Made by a program: the position numbers and the translations under genes. From ZC4RG30 sp963777735 (GTDB lineage Bacteria > Pseudomonadota > Gammaproteobacteria > Steroidobacterales > Steroidobacteraceae), in NCBI GenBank assembly GCA_963777735.1, contig CAVZRQ010000005.1, forward strand, positions 248,001-312,000: 64,000 bases of DNA, read 5' to 3'. The notes beneath the pieces are model-generated. The model worked only from the letters and a program-made list of their open reading frames with translations, did not search any database and was not told where the DNA came from. This document shows positions 17,140-25,460 of the stretch, piece by piece. Position 1 is the stretch's first letter; the number at the start of each line of letters is the position of its first letter.

Positions 17140-19835
17140 ATGCCCTCAAACCGAAAGGTCTCGCCGGTGGATCCCGGCGCTTCGGACGTGTTCGACAGTT
17201 CATTCTGGGCATCGCGCAAGGGCGCTGGCCTCGCTTTGGACGTGGAATGCACCAAGGCTGCAGTGGATCTGCAGAACCTGACGGAACGCACGGCAGAGAA
17301 TGTCGTTGCCACCACCATCGAGACCCTGCGGCGCGCCACCGGCGCGGATATCGCCTTTGTCGCTCTGCTGGATGAATCGGGCGAGCGTTTTGCCAGTGTC
17401 ACCGTGGTTCGGGGCGAGGCCGTTGTCTGTGATCCGACAGCCCTCAAGGGCGTGGAACTCGCCCGGTTTCCTTTCCTGCAGGGTCGCTTCGACCACCTGC
17501 GACTCACCGAGTATCGCGATACCTCACAACCCGGTCGGGAAGACCCGGAAGAGGCCGCCCGGTTCGCGGCAATGGGCTTCAGCTCACTGCTGGTGGTAGC
17601 CCTGCACATGCAGCAGCGTCCGGGCGGATTGCTGGCGCTGGGCCGGGTAAAAGGGCCGGCCCCTGGGAGCACGACTGCCGATTGCTGATGAAGCTCATCG
17701 GCACCAGTCTTGCCTCCGGCCTGGAGCGCATGGCGATGAGTGCGCAGCTCACCGAGCTAACCGAGCGCAATGCACTGATCGATGCGGCCTCGAACGAAGG
17801 CCTGTGGGATTTCAATTTCGACAACAACCGGCTGTATGTCTCGCAACGCTGGAAGGCGATGATGGGCTACGCGCACCTCGGGCCGGACGACATCGTCGAC
17901 TGGCGCGGCATGGTGCATCCGGATGATCTGTCGCGGGTGCAGGACGCGATGTTCAAGCATGTCTCGGGCGCGCTGCCGCTGTTCGAAAGCACGCATCGCA
18001 TGCGTCACTGCAATGGCGAATATCGCTGGGTAATCAGCCGCGCCAAGGGCCGGATCGACAGTGTCGGCCGATTGCAGCGCCTGATCGGTGTCGAGCTCGA
18101 CGTCACCGAACGCAAGCTCTACGAAGAGGCGCTGTTCCGCGAGAAGGAGAGCGCACAGATCACGCTGCAGGCGATCGGTGATGGCGTCATCACCACCGAT
18201 GCCGACTCCATCATCGACTACATCAATCCCGTGGCCGAGAACCTCACTGGCTGGCGCCTCGAAGACGCCATGGGACGCAACGTCGACGAAGTGTTCCGCG
18301 CGTTCCACGAGGAAACCTGCGAGCCGCTCGAGAACCCCCTTACCGGCTCGATCCGGCGGGTCCGGCCCATCAAGGCTGCAAGGCCGGTGCTGATGATCCG
18401 TCGCGACGGCAACGAACTGTATGTGGAGAGCACGGCTGCGCCGATCCGCGACGGGCAGGGCAAGGTCTGCGGCGCGGTACTGGTGTTCCATGACGTCAGC
18501 GAGAGCCGCGAGCTGAACCGCAAGCTGTCGTATCACGCCAGCCACGACCCGCTCACGGGCCTCGTCAATCGCCGCGAATTCGAAAGCCGCATCGAGCGCT
18601 GCCTGAAGAGCGCACGGGCGCTGGAAGGCTCCTACGCGCTGTGCCATCTGGACATCGACCAGTTCAAGATGATCAACGATTCCTGCGGGCATTCGGCCGG
18701 CGACACCCTGCTCGGGCATATCGGCGCGCTGCTGAAGTCGAAGGTGCGCTGGCGCGACACGCTTTCCCGTCTGGGTGGCGACGAATACGGCGTGCTGCTC
18801 GAAAGCTGCACGCTGGACGATGCCCTGCGTACCGCCGAGGTGATGCGCGAGGCGGTCAAGAATTTCCGCTTTGAATGGGATGACCGGGTCTTCAAGCTCA
18901 GCGCCAGCGTGGGCGTGGTGCCGATCACCGCCGACAACGAAGACGTCGCCTCCATTCTTTCGGCTGCCGAGGGCGCCTGCGCCGCGGCGAAGGAGCAGGG
19001 CCGCAACCGCGTGCACAGCTTCGCCGAGAACGACATCGAGCTGATGCGCCGGCGGCGCGAAACACAGTGGGCCGCGCGCATCAGTGCGGCACTGGATGAA
19101 GGCCGCTTCGACCTCTACCGCATGCCCATCGTGCCGCTGCAGTCGAAGGAAGACGGCGAGCACTACGAGATCCTGGTGCGCATGCGCGACGAGGCCGGCA
19201 AGATCGTCTCGCCCGAGCATTTCATTGCTGCGGCCGAGCGCTACAACATCATGCCCGCCATCGATCGCTGGGTGCTCGAGAACACCTTGCGCTGGCTGGT
19301 TTCCGAGGCCGACGAACGCGAACGCCTGCTGATGTGCGCGATCAATCTTTCAGGCCAGAGCCTGGGCGACGACAAGTTCCTGCCGTTCGTCATCGAACAG
19401 TTCCAGAAGAGCGGCATCGACGCCTCGAAGATCTGCTTCGAGATCACGGAGACCTCGGCCGTGGCGAGCTTCTCGCAGGCCAACCGCTTCATCAAATCGC
19501 TCAAGGAACTGGGCTGCAAGTTCTCGCTGGATGATTTCGGAACCGGCCTTTCCTCGTTCGGCTACCTCAAGCATTTCCCGGTCGATTACCTGAAGATCGA
19601 CGGCAGCTTCGTGCGCGGCATCCTCACCGACCCGATCGACCGGGAGATGGTGCGTTCGATCAACGAGATCGGCCACCTCACCGGCAAACTGGTGATTGCG
19701 GAGTTTGCGGAGAACGCGGAGATCATCCGCACGCTGGCGAGCCTTGGCGTGGATTATGCGCAGGGCTACGGCATCGCGCAGCCGAGCCGGCTGAGCAAGA
19801 CGCCGCACCCTTCGGAAACCCAGCCTCCGAATTGA
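17140..19835 (+). CDS. GAF-PAS-PAS-GGDEF-EAL cyclic-di-GMP protein (frameshifted)
   Basis: About 898 aa after restoring one C in the run at 17660-17663, which joins VKGPAP to WEHDCRLLMKLIG. Order: GAF-like (about 45-195), PAS with PAC (about 205-325), PAS (about 335-460), GGDEF (about 465-625), EAL (about 645-885). The cyclase motif is GGDEY at about 545, preceded by the product-inhibition RWRD exactly five residues upstream. The phosphodiesterase domain has EIL in place of EAL but keeps NLSG, EITET, DDFGTG, LKIDGSF, AEFAEN and AQGYG, so it is probably active. No membrane helix is seen, so it is a cytoplasmic sensor. It stands alone after the glycosylation operon and could control the pili in this window (inference). 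Confidence 0.85.
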
Positions 19836-19836
19836 T

Positions 19837-20724
19837 TCAGAAGCGCAGCGAGAGATCGATCGCGCGCAGGTGCTTGGTCAGCGATCCGATGGATATGTAG
19901 TCGATGCCGGCTTCCGCCACGCTGCGGATGCCGTCGAGCGTGAGGCCCCCCGAGGCCTCGATGCGCACCGCACTGGCAGCAGCATCTCGTTCCGCTACAG
20001 CAGTGCACATGTCCGTCTGGCTGAATTCATCCAGCATGATGACATCCGGTGCTGCGGCCAGCGCCACGCGAAATTCGGCCAGTGTCTCCACCTCGATCTC
20101 CACCGGGATTCCCGGGCTGTTCGAGCGTGCAGCGGCGATGGCAGCGGGGATCGAGCCGGCGGCGATGATGTGGTTTTCCTTCACCAGCACCATGTCGTAG
20201 AGGCCCATGCGGTGATTGCGGCCACCACCACAGCGCACGGCATATTTCTGCGCCAGGCGCAGCCCGGGGATGGTCTTGCGCGTGTCGAGAATGCTGCAAC
20301 CGGTGCCGGCAACTGCTGCCACATACTGGCTGGTTGTGGTGGCGGTGCCGGAGAGGGTCTGCAGGAAGTTCAGGGCGCAGCGTTCGCCAGTGAGGATGGC
20401 GCGGGAGGGACCTGCGATTTCACACAGCACGCTGTTGGCGGCCATGCTGGCGCCGTCCTGCGCGCGCCATGCAACTCTCACCAGCGTATCGAGCTGATGG
20501 AATGTTTCGTCCACCCACGCCGTGCCACAGAGCACCATCGGCTCGCGCGTGATGAGCGTGGCCTTTGCCAGTCCATCGGCAGGAACAAGCGCGGCCGTGA
20601 CATCGCCAGGGCCGATGTCTTCGGCCAGCGCACGCGCGACCTGCGACGGAATATCGGGCGGCAGGCTGCCGCCCGTATGGAGTGATGTCAGAACGGCAGA
20701 CCGTGAGACTGACCAGCCATGCAA
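19837..20724 (-). CDS. nadC: Nicotinate-nucleotide pyrophosphorylase (quinolinate phosphoribosyltransferase)
   Basis: Up to 295 aa. It converts quinolinate and PRPP to nicotinate mononucleotide in NAD synthesis. Motifs: EDIGPGDVTAALVP, GERCALNFLQTLSGTAT, LDTRKTIPGLRLAQKYAV, GGGRNHRMGLYDMVLVKENH, EIEVETL and EASGGL. The only upstream ATG (20724) overlaps the preceding membrane protein gene by 37 bases; the true start may be a non-ATG codon nearer 20691, which would give about 284 aa, closer to family size. nadA and nadB are not in the window. Confidence 0.93.
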   Translation of the reverse strand: MHGWSVSRSAVLTSLHTGGSLPPDIPSQVARALAEDIGPGDVTAALVPADGLAKATLITREPMVLCGTAWVDETFHQLDTLVRVAWRAQDGASMAANSVLCEIAGPSRAILTGERCALNFLQTLSGTATTTSQYVAAVAGTGCSILDTRKTIPGLRLAQKYAVRCGGGRNHRMGLYDMVLVKENHIIAAGSIPAAIAAARSNSPGIPVEIEVETLAEFRVALAAAPDVIMLDEFSQTDMCTAVAERDAAASAVRIEASGGLTLDGIRSVAEAGIDYISIGSLTKHLRAIDLSLRF

Positions 20725-21263
20725 GCCAGCATCGGGATCGACAGCACGAAATTCGTGCGCGAGGCCATGGTGGCGATCTTGCGGGCCGAGGCCTTCTCGG
20801 CGTCCGTGGCGGGTACGATGCCCAGCACCTTCTTCTGGTTGGGCCAGATCAGCGCCCAGACGTTGAACAGCATGATGGTGCCGAGCCAGGAGCCGATGCC
20901 GATGGTCACGAAGCCCGGCTGGAAAGTGAAGGCACTGACGAGATTCTGGCCGAGGATCCAGGCGCCCGTGATCCAGGTGGCCAGCGCCGCCCAGCGAAAC
21001 CAGAGCAAAGCGCGTGGTGCGATGTACTTGCTGACGCCAGCGCCGCCGGGGCCGCCCTTGTCAGCCGCTGCTGCAGCCAGCCCGGGGATCTGCACAACGT
21101 TGAAGTAGTAGAGCAGGCCGATCCACATGACGCCCGCCAGAATGTGCAGCCAGCGCGCAAGGCTCAGGTGCAGGAACAGGCTGGGCTCAATGCCCACAAA
21201 CAGGATGAGGGCGAGGACGACGCCTGTAGTGACGGCACCGGCAACGGAATTGAGTGGATTCAT
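20688..21263 (-). CDS. Urate_ox_N-like integral membrane protein
   Basis: 191 aa with about five hydrophobic segments. It resembles the membrane part of PuuD-type urate hydroxylase (Pfam Urate_ox_N): LHILAGVMWIGLLYYFN, PRALLWFRWAALATWITG and FNVWALIWPNQKKVLG. The several conserved His and Trp in helices suggest haem binding. The C-terminal cytochrome c domain of PuuD is absent, and no other purine-degradation gene is near, so a urate role is doubtful. It lies immediately upstream of nadC, overlapping it. The ATG at 21263 is used; the longer frame adds 21 residues before the first helix. Confidence 0.65.
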   Translation of the reverse strand: MNPLNSVAGAVTTGVVLALILFVGIEPSLFLHLSLARWLHILAGVMWIGLLYYFNVVQIPGLAAAAADKGGPGGAGVSKYIAPRALLWFRWAALATWITGAWILGQNLVSAFTFQPGFVTIGIGSWLGTIMLFNVWALIWPNQKKVLGIVPATDAEKASARKIATMASRTNFVLSIPMLACMAGQSHGLPF

Positions 21264-21329
21264 TGGTTTATAGCTCCCCGGGGAAAAAGGCGTTTGAAGA
21301 ATAGGGCAGCAAACCCCATAATTCAATTT

Positions 21330-21671
21330 ATGAAACGCGCCTTGTCGGTTGGACTGCTGCTGGCCTGCGGCAGCCTCTGTGGCTGCGTTGCAGCGGTAGT
21401 GGGCGGCGCAGCGGCCGGGGGCTACTATGCCGGCAAGGACGATCGCTCCGCCGAGCGCATCGCCGCCGATGCAGCCATTACCGCCGAAGTGAAATCCCGC
21501 CTGATCGCCGAACCTGGTATCCGGTCGCTGGCGATCAACGTCGATACCTACGAAGGCAATGTCACCCTGAAGGGTGATGTGAAGTCGGCCGCACAGCGCA
21601 ACACCGCCGGCAGCCTCGCCAGCAAGGCCAAGGGCGTGAAAAGCGTCCGCAACGAACTCGCAATCAAGTGA
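21330..21671 (+). CDS. BON-domain outer membrane lipoprotein (OsmY/YraP-like)
   Basis: 113 aa. Signal peptide MKRALSVGLLLACGSLCGC with lipobox LCGC, a Gly/Ala-rich linker, then one BON domain (about 45-113: ADAAITAEVKSRLIAEPGI, VDTYEGNVTLKGDVKS, KGVKSVRNELAIK). BON proteins such as YraP and OsmY bind phospholipid and support envelope integrity under stress. It is divergent from the Urate_ox_N-like gene and 13 bases upstream of grxD, so the two are probably co-transcribed. Single-BON lipoproteins are less common than the dual-BON form. Confidence 0.85.
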   Translation: MKRALSVGLLLACGSLCGCVAAVVGGAAAGGYYAGKDDRSAERIAADAAITAEVKSRLIAEPGIRSLAINVDTYEGNVTLKGDVKSAAQRNTAGSLASKAKGVKSVRNELAIK

Positions 21672-21684
21672 ACAGAGAAATCAG

Positions 21685-22011
21685 ATGGAAGTCGTAGAAC
21701 GTATCAAACAGCATCTCGCCGCCGAACCGGTTGTCCTCTTCATGAAGGGCACGCCGGATTTTCCGCAATGCGGGTTTTCGGCACAGACGGTGGCGGTGCT
21801 CAAGCACCTGGGCGCCAATTTCCATGCCGTCAATATTTTCGACGATCTGGAGCTGCGCGATGAACTCAAGCGCTTCTCCAACTGGCCAACCTACCCGCAG
21901 CTCTACGTGAAGGGCGAGCTGATCGGTGGCTGCGACATCGCGATGCAGATGATGCAGAACGGCGAGCTCAAGCAGCTCATCGACGAAGCTTCGGGCAAGC
22001 CCGCGGCCTGA
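21685..22011 (+). CDS. grxD: Monothiol glutaredoxin Grx4
   Basis: 108 aa. CGFS active site in DFPQCGFSAQ, preceded by VVLFMKGTP, with the glutathione-binding motifs WPTYPQLYVKGELIGGCDI. Grx4-type proteins bind a bridging [2Fe-2S] cluster with glutathione and pass it to Fe-S targets. The tail-to-tail arrangement with rnt, followed by pyrC, matches the gene neighbourhood known from Pseudomonas. Confidence 0.96.
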   Translation: MEVVERIKQHLAAEPVVLFMKGTPDFPQCGFSAQTVAVLKHLGANFHAVNIFDDLELRDELKRFSNWPTYPQLYVKGELIGGCDIAMQMMQNGELKQLIDEASGKPAA

Positions 22012-22040
22012 TCCAACCCGAATTGGTCTGATCTGCCTTG

Positions 22041-22061
22041 CGCCGGCTTTCCAGGCCGGCG
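22041..22061. terminator. Hairpin between convergent grxD and rnt
   Basis: CGCCGGC (22041-22047) and GCCGGCG (22055-22061) form a perfect seven-pair stem with a seven-base loop TTTCCAG. It sits 30 bases after the grxD stop and 8 bases beyond the rnt stop, so it could end both transcripts. There is no U-tract on either strand, so intrinsic termination would be weak; Rho or transcript protection are alternatives. Confidence 0.5.
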
Positions 22062-22068
22062 TCTGCCC

Positions 22069-22755
22069 TCAATCTCCTTCGATCAGATCCAGTGGCGCAG
22101 GTGCGCCATCCTTCCAGCCCAGCGCGCGCGCCTTTTCTTCGGCGCGCACAAAGCCCTCGTGCAGTGAATTGCAGATGTAGCAGAACAGGTCTGCAGTGCG
22201 CTCAGCGTCATAGGCAGCACCGTGCGCGCGGCTGTTGTCCCACTCGATGCCGGCCAGCTGCACCGCGCGCGCCAGGACGGTCTGACCCAGCGCAGCACCA
22301 CCCAGGGTGGCCGTGTCGAAGCATGAGAACGGGTGAAAGGGGTTGCGCTTGAGACCCGTGCGTTCCACGGCAGCGTTCAGGAACCCGAGATCGAATGCGG
22401 CATTGTGGCCAACGAGTATGGCGCGGCGGCAGTCATGCGCGCGGATGGCGGTGCGGATCTCCTTGAACAAGCGCTGCAGGGCATCGGCCTCGTCAATGGC
22501 CGGACGCAGTGGATGCCAGGGGTCAATGCCGTTGACTTCCAGCGATACGGGGTCAAGCCGGCTGCCTTCAAACGGCTTCACGTGAAAGGCATGCGTCTTG
22601 CCGCGGCTGATCCTGCCCGCCTTGTCCACCTCGATGATGACGGCTGCGATTTCCAGCAGGGCATCGGTGCGCGAATGGAAGCCGCCGGTCTCGACGTCGA
22701 TGACGATGGGCAGGAAGCCGCGAAAGCGTCGGGACGCCAGTTCAGGAGAGGCCAT
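22069..22755 (-). CDS. rnt: Ribonuclease T
   Basis: 228 aa DEDD-family 3'-5' exonuclease that trims tRNA and other stable RNA 3' ends. Exo I IDVETGGF, Exo II HNAAFDLGFL and Exo III HGAAYDAERTADLF are all present with the acidic and His catalytic residues. The N-terminus SRRFRGFLPIVIDVETGG and length match the family. It lies 15 bases downstream of pyrC on the same strand. Confidence 0.95.
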   Translation of the reverse strand: MASPELASRRFRGFLPIVIDVETGGFHSRTDALLEIAAVIIEVDKAGRISRGKTHAFHVKPFEGSRLDPVSLEVNGIDPWHPLRPAIDEADALQRLFKEIRTAIRAHDCRRAILVGHNAAFDLGFLNAAVERTGLKRNPFHPFSCFDTATLGGAALGQTVLARAVQLAGIEWDNSRAHGAAYDAERTADLFCYICNSLHEGFVRAEEKARALGWKDGAPAPLDLIEGD

Positions 22756-22770
22756 GGATACTCGCTTGGA

Positions 22771-23817
22771 TCAGGTGAGGGCTGGCAGGAATTGCCAGCC
22801 CAGGGTTTCGCCGGCGCGCAGTGGCACGATGGTTTCACCCGCGAAGGGATAAGCAGCCGGCACGGTCCACTCCCTGCGCTGCAGGGTGATCGTCCCAGCG
22901 TTCAGCGGCAGGCCGTAGAAATGCGCGCCGTATTCACTGGCAAAGCCTTCCAGACGGTGCAATGCGCCGGCCTGCTCGAAAACTTCCGCGTACAGTTCCA
23001 GCGCGGCATGGGCGGAATAGATGCCGGCGCAGCCGCATGCGGTTTCCTTGGTGCTGCGCGCATGGGGTGCGCTGTCGGTGCCGAGAAAAAAGCGCGAGTC
23101 CCCTGCGACCACCGCGTCGAGCAGGGCAACGCGGTCGCGCTCCCGCTTCAACACCGGGAGGCAATACAGGTGCGGTCGGATGCCACCCTGAAACAAGGCG
23201 TTGCGATTCATGGCCAGGTGCTGGGGTGTGATGGTTGCCGCGACGCCGGATGTCTGGGCGCGCACGAACTCCACAGCGGCCTGCGTGGTGACATGCTCGA
23301 ACACGATGCGCAGGCGCGGCAGGCGTGCCCGCAGCGGCGCGAGCACCAGATCGATGAAGCGCGCCTCGCGATCAAATACGTCCACATCGTGGTGTGTTAC
23401 TTCGCCGTGCAGCAGCAGTGGCAGGCCCGCATCGGCCATGGCTTCGAGCACGGCATCGATGCGGCGGATATCCGTCACACCGGCGTCTGAATTCGTGGTG
23501 GCGCCCGCGGGATAGAGCTTGCAGCCGTGGACCTTGCCGCTCGCCTTCGCCACAGCCATCTCGGCCGGATCAGTGCGATCCGTGAGATACAGCGTCATCA
23601 GCGGCTCGAAGTTGCTCCCCGCCGGCCTTGCGGCAAGGATCCTGTCGCGATAGGCCAGCGCCTGCGCAGTGGTGGTGACCGGTGGCTTCAGGTTCGGCAT
23701 CACGATGGCGCGCGCGAACTGCGCGGCGGTATGCGCGAGCACCGATTGCAGAGCCGCGCCATCGCGCAGGTGCAGGTGCCAGTCGTCCGGCTGGCGTAAT
23801 GTCAGGTTTTCCATCAT
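22771..23817 (-). CDS. pyrC: Dihydroorotase, class II
   Basis: 348 aa amidohydrolase of pyrimidine synthesis converting carbamoyl aspartate to dihydroorotate. Zinc ligands HLHLRDG near the N-terminus, the carboxylated Lys in GCKLYPAGATTNSDAGV, His in HGEV and EHVTT, and the catalytic Asp in GTDSAPH. The C-terminal FEGFASEYG-like stretch (LEGFASEYGAHFYGL) is typical of E. coli-type PyrC. The ATG at 23817 overlaps the stop of the M17 peptidase gene as ATGA; a second ATG one codon later is possible. Confidence 0.96.
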   Translation of the reverse strand: MMENLTLRQPDDWHLHLRDGAALQSVLAHTAAQFARAIVMPNLKPPVTTTAQALAYRDRILAARPAGSNFEPLMTLYLTDRTDPAEMAVAKASGKVHGCKLYPAGATTNSDAGVTDIRRIDAVLEAMADAGLPLLLHGEVTHHDVDVFDREARFIDLVLAPLRARLPRLRIVFEHVTTQAAVEFVRAQTSGVAATITPQHLAMNRNALFQGGIRPHLYCLPVLKRERDRVALLDAVVAGDSRFFLGTDSAPHARSTKETACGCAGIYSAHAALELYAEVFEQAGALHRLEGFASEYGAHFYGLPLNAGTITLQRREWTVPAAYPFAGETIVPLRAGETLGWQFLPALT

Positions 23818-25322
23818 GGCTTGCCGGAATGATCGAGCACGTAGGTGAGTGCGAAGCGCGCACCAAAACCCGTGATCTCTGTGGGCACATGCGCGAGGCC
23901 TCCGCGGCGCGTGGCGGAAGACAGGTCGACATGCGCCCAGGGAATATCGTCCGGCACGAAGCGCTTCAGGAAGCGGGTGGCCAGGATGTGATCGCCCTTG
24001 CCATCGACATTGCATTGCGCGATGTCCGCCGTCTGGCTCTCCAGATCCGTGTCGAAGTCTTCGGGCAACGGGAACTGCCACAGTCGTTCGCCGCTGGCGG
24101 CGCTTGCCGCGAGGGCGCGCTGCGCGAGCCCTGCATCGGTCGACAGCAGCCCGCTCATGCGCTCGGTGAGGGCGTACACACAGGCGCCCGTCAGCGTGGC
24201 GAAATCGATCATCGCGCGCGGCTTGCGGCGCGCAGCCAGCGCCAGGGTGTCGGCCAGCGCCATGCGACCTTCCGCATCGCTGTGGATCACCTGGATCGTG
24301 GTGCCATTCATGGCCCGGACCACTTCCTGCGGCCGGTAGGACTTCGGACCGATGTTGTTCTCGGTGATGGCGAGCCACGCATCGATGGCAACCGGTGCGC
24401 GCATTTGCGCGGCGGCGACCAGGGTGGCCAGCGCCACCGCACTGCCGGCCATGTCGGTGTGCATGTCTAGCATGGAACGATGCGGCTTGAGATTGGTGCC
24501 GCCGGTGTCGAAAAGCACGCCTTTGCCCACCAGTGCGAGATCGGGCCGGCTGTCTGCCCTGGCCTTCTGGCGACGAGGTGTATAGCTCAGGTGCGCAATG
24601 CCGGCATCACGCCGCGGATTGCCCCGACTGACAGCCAGGAATGCGCCAGCGCCCAGACGCGTCAGGGCTGCTTCGTTGTACCACCGCAGCCGCAGCCCGT
24701 GGCGGCGCGACAGTGTGGCGAGCACCCGCCGGTAAGCCGAGCCATCCAGCACATTCGGCGGCAGGGCCGTGAGATGACGGACCAGGTTGGTGGCTTCCGC
24801 GGTGCGCTCGGCGCGCATGCGATCAAGTCGGGAATCGCCGTACACATCGACGGCGGCAAGCGCCTTGTGCTTGCCGGTCTGCAGTTTGTCGGTGGGCAGA
24901 TGGAAGCAGTGCGCGGCCAGCGCGGCGTACATTGCCTCCTGCCAGACAGCACGCTGCTGCCCGTTTGCCTGCACGACAACCGCAATGCGCACAGGCTGCG
25001 GACGATTGGCAAAGGTGCGCTGCGCCAGCAGGCCAGCCACACGCAACAACTCGAAGGCTTCGCAATCCTTGCGGCAGTAGCCCAGCACGCCCAGGGTCTG
25101 GCGCTTGTTGTCGAGTGTGACGGTGCGCACATCGGCATGCGAAACCTTCGACAGCGCATGCAGTGTCTGCCAGCGGCTGGCATTGGGCAGGCTGCCCGAC
25201 GGCCGCGCATCCGTTGGCAGCAGCAACAAGACCGCGTCGTAGCGGTCGAGTGAAGCCGATGCCGGAAGGCCGGATTGAAGGGTCAGGCGGGGCGACTTGA
25301 GCAGGGGCAGCAGAGATGGCAT
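23814..25322 (-). CDS. M17 leucyl aminopeptidase family protein (divergent paralogue)
   Basis: 502 aa cytosolic M17 metallopeptidase. Metal and catalytic residues are present: VGKGVLFDTGGTNLKP (Lys, Asp and catalytic Lys), HTDMAGSA, and HSDAEGRMAL carrying the Asp, Glu and Arg of the usual NTDAEGR. The N-terminal domain is divergent from PepA. It forms an operon with pyrC and rnt. A second M17 gene, closer to true pepA, lies at the right end of the window, so this copy is probably a specialised aminopeptidase rather than the PepA that also acts as a DNA-binding regulator. Confidence 0.85.
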   Translation of the reverse strand: MPSLLPLLKSPRLTLQSGLPASASLDRYDAVLLLLPTDARPSGSLPNASRWQTLHALSKVSHADVRTVTLDNKRQTLGVLGYCRKDCEAFELLRVAGLLAQRTFANRPQPVRIAVVVQANGQQRAVWQEAMYAALAAHCFHLPTDKLQTGKHKALAAVDVYGDSRLDRMRAERTAEATNLVRHLTALPPNVLDGSAYRRVLATLSRRHGLRLRWYNEAALTRLGAGAFLAVSRGNPRRDAGIAHLSYTPRRQKARADSRPDLALVGKGVLFDTGGTNLKPHRSMLDMHTDMAGSAVALATLVAAAQMRAPVAIDAWLAITENNIGPKSYRPQEVVRAMNGTTIQVIHSDAEGRMALADTLALAARRKPRAMIDFATLTGACVYALTERMSGLLSTDAGLAQRALAASAASGERLWQFPLPEDFDTDLESQTADIAQCNVDGKGDHILATRFLKRFVPDDIPWAHVDLSSATRRGGLAHVPTEITGFGARFALTYVLDHSGKP

Positions 25323-25339
25323 TTACACAGGCGGCTTGC

Positions 25340-25368
25340 TTGACCGAACATGACTAAAACCGGATCAT
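25340..25368 (+). promoter_or_regulatory. Possible promoter of the pyruvate dehydrogenase operon
   Basis: TTGACC (25340-25345) and GATCAT (25363-25368) with a 17-base spacer lie in the 138-base gap before aceE. They match five and four of six consensus bases. A start near 25375 would give a leader of about 85 bases. A later TTGACT at 25418 has no -10 partner. Confidence 0.3.
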
Positions 25369-25460
25369 CGCGCGCGTCCATCAGGAGCGCTTGCGGCATC
25401 GTAGCACAGCGTCTCTATTGACTTTTTTCCCGTTAAAGGGGTGCCGGAAAGGCAGGACCA

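Noticed and set aside
25418..25423. TTGACT as the -35 box of aceE
   Set aside because: No -10-like sequence lies at 15-19 bases downstream.
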